Source of the DNA: a virus
Virus record (IMG/VR): IMGVR_UViG_3300032180_000385
Span: 62,001 to 126,000 of that record
DNA: 64,000 bases
Strand: one strand, 5' to 3'
The notes under the pieces were generated by a model that saw nothing but the letters and a program-made list of their open reading frames with translations, was not told where the DNA came from and searched no databases. How positions within the stretch are numbered: position 1 is the stretch's first letter; the number at the start of each line of letters is the position of its first letter. A program made the translations under genes and the position numbers. Positions 33,380 to 41,384 of the stretch are shown piece after piece.

Positions 33380-34247
33380 GTCGGGTCACCGTCTCCAAAG
33401 CCTCGCGCACCTCATCAGGATAATTCTCGACAACGAACGCGATAAGGTCTGAAACCCGCTGCCCCCGCGGCTGGCGCTGGTTCGTCCACAGTTCCAGGTT
33501 CTCCGGCCGGTTGTCGCTGCGGATACCGTTCTTGTGATGCGGTTCCTCGAACGTGCGCAGCTCGCGCCCGAGCATCTGCTCCATCACTAGCCGATGCTCC
33601 AGGATCGGGCGACCGTTCCGACGCTCGGGTGACATCCTGTAGCCATCGGTAGTGGTATATCCCTGGCTCTTGCGAGGCTGCGCGCCCCACTTGCCTTCCG
33701 GATCGCCGGTAAGCTTCCACCGACTATAGTGCATCCGACACCAACCGCGTGACGTAGCCTGCCTGGGACACTCTTCAATAGAGCAAGACTTACCCTTGTA
33801 CTTAGACTTACGTTCCTGCTGAGGAGTAACTAGCTCCGGTCCCCCAGGATCTCCGGTTCGCCGTACGCGGGCGTAATGCCCCTGACAGTAACCGCGCGCT
33901 TTAGCAGGATTATCACAGCCTCCTACCGAGCACTCCGCACCTGGATTCCAGATCCGAGTAGGTTCTGGCGTCCCCCGTCGCTGCACTCTCATATAATGCG
34001 CTTTGCAGTAACCCTTGGCGTAGGGCTTTTCATCGCAATCATCAGCCTGGCATTCGGAAGCCTGCCGTACATACTCCCGCAACGGATGCAGTGGCTTACC
34101 ACTCATGAACTGCTTATAGTGCTGCGTACAGTAACTACGACTGTAGTACGGCCTGCCGCAATCCTCGTAGTCACAGATTCGATCTGAGGCTGGCATCTCC
34201 TGGTGTGTCCTTCCGTGAGATGGTACGAAGGCAAACGGCATCTGCAC
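33372..34247 (-). CDS. HNH endonuclease with zinc-knuckle repeats (paralogue of 2068)
   Basis: About 291 residues from GTG 34247 with AGGAGG six bases upstream. Five C-x4-C ... G-Y-C-x2-H-Y modules in the first half, then H-R-L-V-M-E-Q-M-L-G, H-H-K-N-G-I-R-S-D-N-R and N-L-E-L-W-T-N. Same design as 2068-2880 but with a normal Shine-Dalgarno start. It sits between the capsid gene and the small head proteins. Confidence 0.85.
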   Translation of the reverse strand: MQMPFAFVPSHGRTHQEMPASDRICDYEDCGRPYYSRSYCTQHYKQFMSGKPLHPLREYVRQASECQADDCDEKPYAKGYCKAHYMRVQRRGTPEPTRIWNPGAECSVGGCDNPAKARGYCQGHYARVRRTGDPGGPELVTPQQERKSKYKGKSCSIEECPRQATSRGWCRMHYSRWKLTGDPEGKWGAQPRKSQGYTTTDGYRMSPERRNGRPILEHRLVMEQMLGRELRTFEEPHHKNGIRSDNRPENLELWTNQRQPRGQRVSDLIAFVVENYPDEVREALETVTRHE

Positions 34248-34354
34248 CGTGCGCCTCCTAAACTGTACCATCTCACGGACTGACATGTAAATCCCGACTT
34301 TCCCCTGTCCGACCTAATCGAACGAGTTCTCGAAAAAACTCTTTGAACTGCTGA

Positions 34355-35608
34355 TCAGGTAGAAGCTCCCTTAAAGAGCTTCACGGCGCCGGTGCGATCG
34401 ACCATAGTCCCATCACCACGGAGGATGGCCCTAAATGTCACGAGATCAGTGGAAAATGCGAAATCATCGCTACGCTCGAAGCGGACCCCGCCGACGAGCC
34501 GGACGAAATACTGGCTGAAGTCACCGAACGCGATGGGGGTCGCGCCGGTGGCGAGAGCGGGCATGAACGGGTCCGCGACGAGGGGCTTGCCGAGTAGCAG
34601 GTCGGGCGATCCGAGCACCGCGGAGGGCTCCCAGATCGGCCTGCCTACGGTGTCCGTGATCTTGCGGAATCCGCCGATGGTCTTGTCCGCCGCGAGCCAG
34701 TAGCAGCTGCGTGACTGACGATACGGTGCGATGACCGAGTACTCCAGGTCCACCAGGTTGGCGTAGCTGGGGGCACCCGCAACGCCGGTCGTAGCGCCGG
34801 TGACGCCGACCGAGTTGTTGATGATCCCGTAAGGCTGACCGGAACCGGTGCCGTTCACCAGGTCGGTGCCGAATGCGTTGCCCAGCGCGCGGCCGGCCTG
34901 CATGGCGAGATAGCCGAGCAGGTCGACGGCAGTGTCATCGATCAGCTCGCGAGCCACCTGCAGCATGATGCCGTACTTGTAAGCCGACAGCTGCTGCATG
35001 CTGAACGCCGGGTCGGAGGTAGCGAGGGCACCCGCCTGGGCCGCCGACGCCGCCGTGGAGTGCGCGGTCGTCTTCGGCACCTGCAGCGTCTCGCCGCCCC
35101 CGGTGTTGAGCACCGTAGGACCGCACTGCATGACCCCGGACACCTCGATGAGGTGCGCGATGAGCATGTCGTAGAAGTCTGTAGGCACAATGCTCGACGC
35201 GTTGGTGCCCTGTGTGCCTGTGGTCAGGACACGATAGTTGACCGGACCGCGGGCACTGGTGTCGTGCCGGAATTCCATCGCCCGGGGTGCGCCATCCTCG
35301 CCACGCGCCCACTTGCGGAATTCGCCTTCCAGGCCCTGCATCGCTGCCGGGACCGGGCGCTGATCGGCTGGCTTGCCGGAAAGCGCATCATAAGCAGCGT
35401 CCGCATCCTTGGCCCTCTTCTCGGTGTCGAGAACGGCCTTGATGCGAGTATCGAGGGTACCCATCTCCTCCTGCATGGCGTCCCAGCGGCCCTGCTCTTC
35501 GGGAGTGAAGGCCCTGTTCTCCTCGGCCGCGGTCTCGGCGATCTTCCTTGCCTCGTTCCAGACGCCGAGACGCCGGTCACGAAGCTTCTTCGCAACTTCA
35601 CTAGCCAT
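34355..35608 (-). CDS. major capsid protein, HK97 fold
   Basis: 417 residues. Residues 1-90 are a charged coiled-coil delta (scaffold) domain. The HK97-like body follows, with V-P-T-D-F-Y-D-M-L near the start of the mature part, G-T-D-L-V-N-G-T-G-S-G-Q-P-Y-G-I, and the C-terminal F-G-D-F-S-Q-Y-F-V-R. A protease gene upstream would remove the delta domain. ATG 35608, AGAAGGAGG ribosome site. Confidence 0.9.
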   Translation of the reverse strand: MASEVAKKLRDRRLGVWNEARKIAETAAEENRAFTPEEQGRWDAMQEEMGTLDTRIKAVLDTEKRAKDADAAYDALSGKPADQRPVPAAMQGLEGEFRKWARGEDGAPRAMEFRHDTSARGPVNYRVLTTGTQGTNASSIVPTDFYDMLIAHLIEVSGVMQCGPTVLNTGGGETLQVPKTTAHSTAASAAQAGALATSDPAFSMQQLSAYKYGIMLQVARELIDDTAVDLLGYLAMQAGRALGNAFGTDLVNGTGSGQPYGIINNSVGVTGATTGVAGAPSYANLVDLEYSVIAPYRQSRSCYWLAADKTIGGFRKITDTVGRPIWEPSAVLGSPDLLLGKPLVADPFMPALATGATPIAFGDFSQYFVRLVGGVRFERSDDFAFSTDLVTFRAILRGDGTMVDRTGAVKLFKGAST

Positions 35609-35738
35609 AGCTAGCCCCTCCTTCTACGGGGGATCGGTTGAAACACCCACATCGGATGTCTCGGTACCGGCTCCGTCCGCACCCTGGAAGGGCAGCTACG
35701 GCCTCGGAAATTTTGTTGTCAGCTACCTGCGCGGACTG

Positions 35739-36752
35739 CTAGATCTCGTCTGCGTAGGGGTCTTCCTGGTTGGCCTGCAGCGCGAGCATGGCCTGCGCCC
35801 CGGACAGCACCGGCTTGGGCGGCGGCTTCGGAGCCGGGATGTTCCGCTTGTCCGGGCCGATATTGTCGGTACGCTTGAAGAATTCGAGTACACGCCCGTC
35901 GTTCACCCTGGAACGAACTTCCTCGACGTCGGCCTGCACCCAATTGGCGAGGGATTCGACCGCACCGTTCATGGCCCTGGCTGCGGCCGTCGCGTCGGGG
36001 TAGGCCGGGTCGAGCACCGGCGCCACGTCGACGAGCTGCACGGACACGAGGGTCCGCATCGGGAAGTTGAAGTCCGTGACGCCCCATTCGTCACCGCCGG
36101 GGAAGACCCGGAATGCAAAGCTGGAATGCCGGACGTCTCCGCGATCGACGTATTCGAGAATGTCAGCCCGGGACTGCGGCGGCAGGACGTCGTAGAGAAG
36201 GCCCTGCTGATCGACTCGAAGCGAGAGCGTGTTGGCGTGCGTGGTGCCAAGTAGCAGGTCATCCTTGTGGTTGAATCGGCACACGACATCCGGCCAGTTC
36301 TCAGTGCGCGACTGGTCGAAGGCGGTAGTGTCGACCTGCTCCACGAAGCCGCTCATCCGTCGGGACAGCTTGTTGAAGCACGCGGCGTAGCCGTAGATAC
36401 GCTTCGGACCACCGGAATGCTCTTCCCTGGTCTCCAGCGGGAACTTGGTGAACCGGCGCTCCGGCCACGCATCACCCGAGGTGGTTGCCCCGAGAGCGTC
36501 ACGCTGCGCTCCCGACACCTTGATGCCGAAACGCCTCGCGGCCGTCATGATCTTCGGCATTGCCTGCTTGCCGAACGGAGACTGCGGTGCCCGCGCGAGA
36601 GCATTACGAGCATGTGCCTCATCATGCACCGGGAAATGCCGCTTGCTTCGCGGCGATGTCCGACCTGACGGGTCCTTTATGCCACCCGGCTCGATAAATG
36701 CGAATGCGCTGTCTTCGAGGTCGTTGATTGCTTGAGATGATAGTGTGCTCAC
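35739..36752 (-). CDS. prohead maturation protease (HK97 gp4-type)
   Basis: 337 residues from GTG 36752, where AAGGAAG is well placed. Residues 1-90 are an extra N-terminal region with the A-R-N-A-L-A-R motif seen in actinophage proteases. The protease core has R-I-Y-G-Y-A-A-C-F-N, catalytic His in F-N-H-K-D-D and Ser in R-H-S-S-F-A-F. It cleaves scaffold and capsid N-termini in the prohead. C-terminal Pro/Lys tail. Confidence 0.85.
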   Translation of the reverse strand: MSTLSSQAINDLEDSAFAFIEPGGIKDPSGRTSPRSKRHFPVHDEAHARNALARAPQSPFGKQAMPKIMTAARRFGIKVSGAQRDALGATTSGDAWPERRFTKFPLETREEHSGGPKRIYGYAACFNKLSRRMSGFVEQVDTTAFDQSRTENWPDVVCRFNHKDDLLLGTTHANTLSLRVDQQGLLYDVLPPQSRADILEYVDRGDVRHSSFAFRVFPGGDEWGVTDFNFPMRTLVSVQLVDVAPVLDPAYPDATAAARAMNGAVESLANWVQADVEEVRSRVNDGRVLEFFKRTDNIGPDKRNIPAPKPPPKPVLSGAQAMLALQANQEDPYADEI

Positions 36753-36766
36753 AGATCTTCCTTCCA

Positions 36767-36775
36767 TGTTATACT
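36767..36775 (+). promoter_or_regulatory. extended -10 for leaderless HNH mRNA
   Basis: TGTTATACT ends six bases before the ATG of the plus-strand HNH gene. Predicted start of transcription is at the ATG. Confidence 0.6.
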
Positions 36776-36781
36776 TAGGTC

Positions 36782-37474
36782 ATGACCAGTGGACGTAACC
36801 CTGACTACATCCCGGGCAAGACCTGCGAGAACTGCGGGAAGCCTATTCCGTGGCGTCCCGGGATAGAGGTGCGAGCGAGAGCCCGCTGGTGCAGCAAAGA
36901 CTGCTTCCAAACCGCTGGACGCGATGCTGCACCTAAGCCGTGTGAAAACTGCGGCAAGCCAATCCCGTGGCGGGAAGGCCGCGCAGCCCGTACTAAGGCT
37001 CGCTTCTGCTGCGACGCCTGTAAATTCGCTTGGCAGAAGCTCCACCCGCCGAATCCACGACAACCTCGGGAAACGAAGCCATGCGACACATGCGGCAAGC
37101 CTGTCGAGTACCTTCCATCCCAGAAGCTGGCAAGTAAGTACCCGAACGGAAACATCTACTGCTCCCGAGAATGCTTCGGTATCGGGCATTCTAAAACCAT
37201 GACGGGACGCCGTCCCAGCGGAGGCATCTATACCTCGCCCAGCACCTTCCGACTGATGATCCGACGCGAATTCTTCGACCGCTGCGCCATCTGCGGCTGG
37301 GACACAACCCCGTGCGACGTCGCGCACATCATCGATCGGAAAGACGGCGGACCCGACTCGCTGGAGAACGTTGTGATGCTGTGCCCGAACCACCACCGGG
37401 CCTTCGACATGAAGTTGATCCCCGTCGAGACAATCCGGCTGGCACGAGAAACGATCCTGCGTAATCATCAGTGA
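36782..37474 (+). CDS. HNH endonuclease with C-x2-C zinc modules
   Basis: 230 residues. Three N-terminal modules of the form C-E-N-C-G-K-P-I-P-W ... C-S-K-D-C (zinc, likely DNA-binding), then a classical HNH core: C-A-I-C-G-W, D-V-A-H-I-I-D-R-K-D-G-G-P-D, N-V-V-M-L-C-P-N-H-H. Inserted between protease and portal genes on the opposite strand; it overlaps the portal stop by seven bases. Homing endonuclease by context. Confidence 0.85.
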   Translation: MTSGRNPDYIPGKTCENCGKPIPWRPGIEVRARARWCSKDCFQTAGRDAAPKPCENCGKPIPWREGRAARTKARFCCDACKFAWQKLHPPNPRQPRETKPCDTCGKPVEYLPSQKLASKYPNGNIYCSRECFGIGHSKTMTGRRPSGGIYTSPSTFRLMIRREFFDRCAICGWDTTPCDVAHIIDRKDGGPDSLENVVMLCPNHHRAFDMKLIPVETIRLARETILRNHQ

Positions 37475-39960
37475 TCACCGTGCCCGTTTCCGTTACCATT
37501 CATTGATCCGGCCAGGACTGACCGCTCCGCATCGGACGGTATCCACGCCCCAACGTATTCAGGCTCGACCTTTTCCGCACGAGCCCGTCCTTCACGCGCC
37601 AGCGCCCGCAGGACAGCTATCAGACCATCCGTGGACAGATCTCCGGCATCTCGCGTCTTCGTCAGAACGGCTGCAAGCAATGATGCGGGAGATTTCGCAG
37701 ACGGCTCAATATTAGGCTGCGCGATACCTTCCTGCTGAAGCTTTTCCAGCCGGTCTGCGGCTAGGTCCATCTCCAGCGTAATCTGGGGAAGCATGGAGTT
37801 CGGAATGCCGCGAATAGAGTGAGCCATCGCGACCATGACATCCGCCGGGATAACCTCATTGCCTGCCCCGCCTGGAAGTGGCCCCATGTCTTCCTTCTCG
37901 CGAATCTCGTCGATGGTCAGGATCCCCGTGTCCCGCTGAGACTCGTAGATCTCCGTCCGGGTCTTCAGATCAGTCTTCAGCAGCGCGTCAGAATTAAAGC
38001 GAACGTACCGGTTAGCGGGAATAATATCGAAGAACGCGGTCTCTAGCCTAACCATCCACGGACGCAAGGATTCAATGACCTGAAGGGTACTCATCTCTAC
38101 CGTGTTGCCAGTAAAATAGCAGGTGCCGTTCCGACGCGCATACCAAGACTTACTTGGCGTACTTACACACCATACAAGATCTGTAACCTCGTCGGTCACG
38201 TACTCCGGATGACCCTTCGGCTTACGCCACGGTGAAATCTGAATCGGCATAACATACATACCATGCTTATTCGGTCCCCGTACCACGCCCGAGCGTCCAG
38301 ACAGTGCGCAGGCAACCTGGAACGCATCAAGCCGCGCTTTATCCTTCTGTGCCATCGTCCAACTTGCGGCATGCCGAGAGCCATCAGCATCGAGGGACGT
38401 TTGAATGAAAAGCTCAAGCTGTGCCCTGGTAAGCTGGCTCAGAAATTCCGTAGAAACTACCTTAGCAGGAGCATGCTTTGTCAGCACCTGCCCAGCTTGC
38501 GCGTTCAACCTGAAATGCACGTGCCCCCGCTCGTCCAGGTCTTCCTGCCATGCCGGACCGCCATCGTGCTGTCCCGTAAGACCATTTCGCAGATTTCGCA
38601 CCACACTCGCGTGTGAACCGCACTTCCGAGCTATTCCCCGATTCGTCCCACTCGGATCACGAAGTAGCTCAACCCGGATAAGATCCCGCTTCTTCCGCCC
38701 ACGCCCGCCTAGCAACGAAACGCCACGCTCTACAGCACTTGGCCCAAACATCTCCGTCAGCGCTGCCCTAATCCGCATTACGTTCAGCGGGTTCACTCGC
38801 TCCGACTGAGCAATTGTCACGGCACCTGATTCCCCGATCCATCCCTCTGTCCAGAACCAAGCCACCAACTCAGCTAGTGCGTCCGACCACTTCGGCTCTA
38901 CCGGAGTCACAACCGGAGCCGCCGCGCAGACCCGCGAATTAATCGGCATAGTTTCTGTAGTTCGCCACTGGTAACCTTCGTTTCTGCGCCTTTCCCCAGA
39001 CAACATCACAGGCCAACGATGATTTGGCGTGGTTACCGACGAATGTGACAGGTTCTCCAGGCGGATAACCGGATAAGACGCGTCATCAAAAACATGTACC
39101 TTTTGAACTGGCTGCCATTCAGCCATACCCGTTTCAGTATTCAGTCCAAGACAAGTGTCCCCGGCAAGCACCTGATCGTGCCTCAGCCAACCGCGCAAGG
39201 TTAGGATTTCCGTCTCAGCATCAGCGCAGTTGTAGGTTAGACTGTCAGCCCTTTTCCCGCCAACGCGATCCGGAGGAAGCCCATAAATGGCAGCAAGCTG
39301 GGTAGCGCTAAACTGCTGACTCTCGATGAATTGAGCTTCAGACGGCGGAACTGTTATCGGCTTGTATTCCCAGTCTCGACCGTAGACGAGTGGCGTATGG
39401 TTCCGGATCGCATCGACTAGCTGCTCCTTGATCTGGTCAGACGCATCCTTATCCACTTCCAGCTGATTATTCTGAAAGGTGCCTGGTGGAAAACCACCGG
39501 AAGCGAACCAGTCGTTGCCAAACCGCTGGGCTTCCGTTCCCGACGAGATCGTCAGCATGAAATGCCGTAGCGGAGAAATACCCTCCGTACGGCCGGGGAG
39601 CGTAAATGCCCGGATATGAAAAAGCTCGTCACGCCAGTTTTCAATCAACCGTCCGTAGACGTACACCCGGGTACGAAGGGGATTCCATGGCTGCTGCGGG
39701 TCATCAATGACGTTAACCATGTCCGGCGGAATCCAATCGATTCCAGTCGGGTAACTAAAGCCATCGCGACCGGTGACGAAACCCCAGGCGTTTCCGTGCA
39801 GGAGCAGTGATGTCATGCACTGGTACACCCAGTCAAAGGTGTTCGCGCTGACTGATGGCCGATCAAAAATAGACGGTCCCCAGTACCTGGCCGCAACGCC
39901 ACCGCCGGGGGCTCGTGTGTAAAGCTTGATTGGCAGGCTGGCGAGAGATTCGGCTAGCAA
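37468..39960 (-). CDS. portal protein with intein
   Basis: Frame of 830 residues; the true N-terminus appears to lie upstream in another frame. Exteins: residues 1-244 and 620-830. They carry portal features: S-L-A-S-L-P-I-K-L-Y, L-L-L-H-G-N-A-W-G-F, H-I-R-A-F-T, and Y-G-L-P-P-D-R-V-G before the intein. After it come T-R-T-E-I-Y-E-S-Q-R and L-T-I-D-E-I-R-E-K-E. The portal is the dodecameric DNA gate at one capsid vertex. Confidence 0.9.
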   Translation of the reverse strand: MLAESLASLPIKLYTRAPGGGVAARYWGPSIFDRPSVSANTFDWVYQCMTSLLLHGNAWGFVTGRDGFSYPTGIDWIPPDMVNVIDDPQQPWNPLRTRVYVYGRLIENWRDELFHIRAFTLPGRTEGISPLRHFMLTISSGTEAQRFGNDWFASGGFPPGTFQNNQLEVDKDASDQIKEQLVDAIRNHTPLVYGRDWEYKPITVPPSEAQFIESQQFSATQLAAIYGLPPDRVGGKRADSLTYNCADAETEILTLRGWLRHDQVLAGDTCLGLNTETGMAEWQPVQKVHVFDDASYPVIRLENLSHSSVTTPNHRWPVMLSGERRRNEGYQWRTTETMPINSRVCAAAPVVTPVEPKWSDALAELVAWFWTEGWIGESGAVTIAQSERVNPLNVMRIRAALTEMFGPSAVERGVSLLGGRGRKKRDLIRVELLRDPSGTNRGIARKCGSHASVVRNLRNGLTGQHDGGPAWQEDLDERGHVHFRLNAQAGQVLTKHAPAKVVSTEFLSQLTRAQLELFIQTSLDADGSRHAASWTMAQKDKARLDAFQVACALSGRSGVVRGPNKHGMYVMPIQISPWRKPKGHPEYVTDEVTDLVWCVSTPSKSWYARRNGTCYFTGNTVEMSTLQVIESLRPWMVRLETAFFDIIPANRYVRFNSDALLKTDLKTRTEIYESQRDTGILTIDEIREKEDMGPLPGGAGNEVIPADVMVAMAHSIRGIPNSMLPQITLEMDLAADRLEKLQQEGIAQPNIEPSAKSPASLLAAVLTKTRDAGDLSTDGLIAVLRALAREGRARAEKVEPEYVGAWIPSDAERSVLAGSMNGNGNGHGDH
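38104..39228 (-). mobile_element. portal intein, 375 aa, with LAGLIDADG-type endonuclease
   Basis: Begins C-A-D-A-E-T-E-I-L-T (Cys1), block B S-S-V-T-T-P-N-H, ends W-Y-A-R-R-N-G-T-C-Y-F-T-G-N before Thr+1. Two LAGLIDADG-like helices: L-V-A-W-F-W-T-E-G-W-I-G and L-F-I-Q-T-S-L-D-A-D-G-S. A segment between them (N-R-G-I-A-R-K-C-G-S-H-A) looks like a helix-turn-helix insert. Splicing domain is closely similar to the mini-intein at 15 kb. Confidence 0.9.
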
Positions 39961-40159
39961 CCGGACGCAGGAATAGAGTGCCGGAAGACCGAGTGCCTGA
40001 TCCTGGCCGTAGAACGCCCGGGACGGATGAATCGGCCCACCTTGCGAAAATTTGAAGTAAATAGGGTGAATCCCATGGACGAATTAATCGCCATGGAACT
40101 CCGCCGATAACGCGCTGCTCAACACTTCTGTCAGCCAAGATGCGATCAAGGAAACCCAT
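39961..40159 (-). pseudogene. portal N-terminal coding in a shifted frame
   Basis: ATG 40159 follows GGAGGTGG and opens M-G-F-L-D-R-I-L-A-D-R-S, a typical portal start. The rest of the portal (I-H-P-I-Y-F-K-F-S, G-L-P-A-L-Y-S-C-V-R) continues in the +1 frame after about residue 28; that frame has a TAA just upstream and no start. Either a one-base error, a true inactivating frameshift, or a programmed shift. Confidence 0.6.
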
Positions 40160-40185
40160 AACCCCTACCACCTCCCTCCGCCTAC

Positions 40186-40194
40186 TGCTAGAAT
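40186..40194 (+). promoter_or_regulatory. extended -10 for leaderless HNH mRNA
   Basis: TGCTAGAAT ends six bases before the ATG at 40201, the same geometry as at 2887, 6892 and 36767. Confidence 0.6.
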
Positions 40195-40200
40195 GGAACT

Positions 40201-40893
40201 ATGGGTAGAGGGACGCCGGACCTGGCAGATCAAAAATTCGGGCGCCTGCGGGTGCTGACGCGAGACTGGGACGCTCCTGGTCCACATGCTCAATGGCTGT
40301 GCTGGTGCGACTGTGGCACGATGACTTCGGTAGCTAGCAGCGCTCTGCGCTCGGGTGCAACACAAAGCTGCGGCTGCCTGCACAGTGAACGAACGGCAAC
40401 ATCGAACGCAGCTCGCGCAGGCTATAGCGCGCCTATCCGCAGGAACACAAAGCCCCGACCTAGCTTGGCTGACCCAACAGTATGGCGCAGTAGCTCCCGA
40501 TCCTACGGAAGCTGGATTAACATGATTCGCCGTTGCACGCACATGAACGATCCGCGATACCCCGAATGGGGTGGACGAGGTATCACTGTCTGCGAACGCT
40601 GGTTGTCCTTCGACAATTTTCTGGCCGATATGGGAGAACGTCCGCCTAAAATGTCCCTGAACAGAATCGATAACAACGGGAACTACGAACCCGAAAACTG
40701 CAACTGGGCTACATCTCATGAGCAACAGATGAACACCAGGAGCTTTAAACTGATACCCGAAGTGGTAGCCGAGATCAAACGTCTCCGCACAACTGGACTG
40801 ACACTGGACGCGATTGGAACGAAGCTCAACCTGCATCGCAATACTGTGTCGCGAGCCCTGAGCGGGAAGACGCGGCAGCGTAGCGGTAAGTAG
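40201..40893 (+). CDS. HNH endonuclease with CDCG zinc-finger domain
   Basis: 230 residues. N-terminal domain [16 protein letters not shown] and S-C-G-C-L-H-S-E is the DNA-binding module seen before many phage HNH/AP2-type nucleases and is also present in the methyltransferase at 62932. The nuclease part has [28 protein letters not shown] and C-N-W-A-T. A C-terminal helix-turn-helix follows. Inserted between the portal gene and its upstream leader motif, opposite strand. Confidence 0.85.
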   Translation: MGRGTPDLADQKFGRLRVLTRDWDAPGPHAQWLCWCDCGTMTSVASSALRSGATQSCGCLHSERTATSNAARAGYSAPIRRNTKPRPSLADPTVWRSSSRSYGSWINMIRRCTHMNDPRYPEWGGRGITVCERWLSFDNFLADMGERPPKMSLNRIDNNGNYEPENCNWATSHEQQMNTRSFKLIPEVVAEIKRLRTTGLTLDAIGTKLNLHRNTVSRALSGKTRQRSGK

Positions 40894-40962
40894 CTTTGAC
40901 CTACCGTTCACCTGCTCGACTTGCCTCACCTGACAACAGACCCTTCGCTGGAACGAGGGCCT

Positions 40963-41005
40963 GGCTCCGACGCTGGCCGCAGGCACTATTGGCTACAGAG
41001 TACGT
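40963..41005 (-). promoter_or_regulatory. promoter with conserved leader motif
   Basis: GTACTCT, 14 bases, CTGCGGCC, GGAGCCAGG on the minus strand. The next minus-strand gene is the portal, but the plus-strand HNH gene (40201-40893) now lies between. The surrounding 188-base gap (40894-41081) also holds a TGCCTAGAAT box and an AGACT/AGTCT hairpin. Confidence 0.55.
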
Positions 41006-41081
41006 CATGGACGCCGTTCCGCAAACCATTCTAGGCACTTATCTCGGATCAGCGACGCTTACAGACTTTACGATACAGTCT

Positions 41082-41384
41082 TTAAACTTTGCTGTTGTCC
41101 TGAGATCGCGACCCGGCTGCCGCCTGCCGAACTGACTTTTCGGTCTGCCGAACGTCCCACCCGGTACCATCCCGCCAGCCACGGCGTACCGCTATCGCAA
41201 AAATAACCAGGCCGTTATGCCACACCCATAGCGCACCGATGACAAGCACAAGCCACACGCGCCCCAATACAAAACCTGGAACCCAGCAAAGCCAGAGAAC
41301 CACGGCAAGAACTATCTGCGAAAACCTGACCTTCTTAGCGCGGACCGTAATCTCGCTCAGCGGCAGAAACTTCAGCGTTGTCAT
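41082..41384 (-). CDS. small membrane protein, 100 aa
   Basis: Two adjacent hydrophobic segments (about residues 23-42 and 46-66) with charged ends; Q/S-rich C-terminus. Start overlaps the terminase stop as ATGA. Function unknown. Confidence 0.6.
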   Translation of the reverse strand: MTTLKFLPLSEITVRAKKVRFSQIVLAVVLWLCWVPGFVLGRVWLVLVIGALWVWHNGLVIFAIAVRRGWRDGTGWDVRQTEKSVRQAAAGSRSQDNSKV

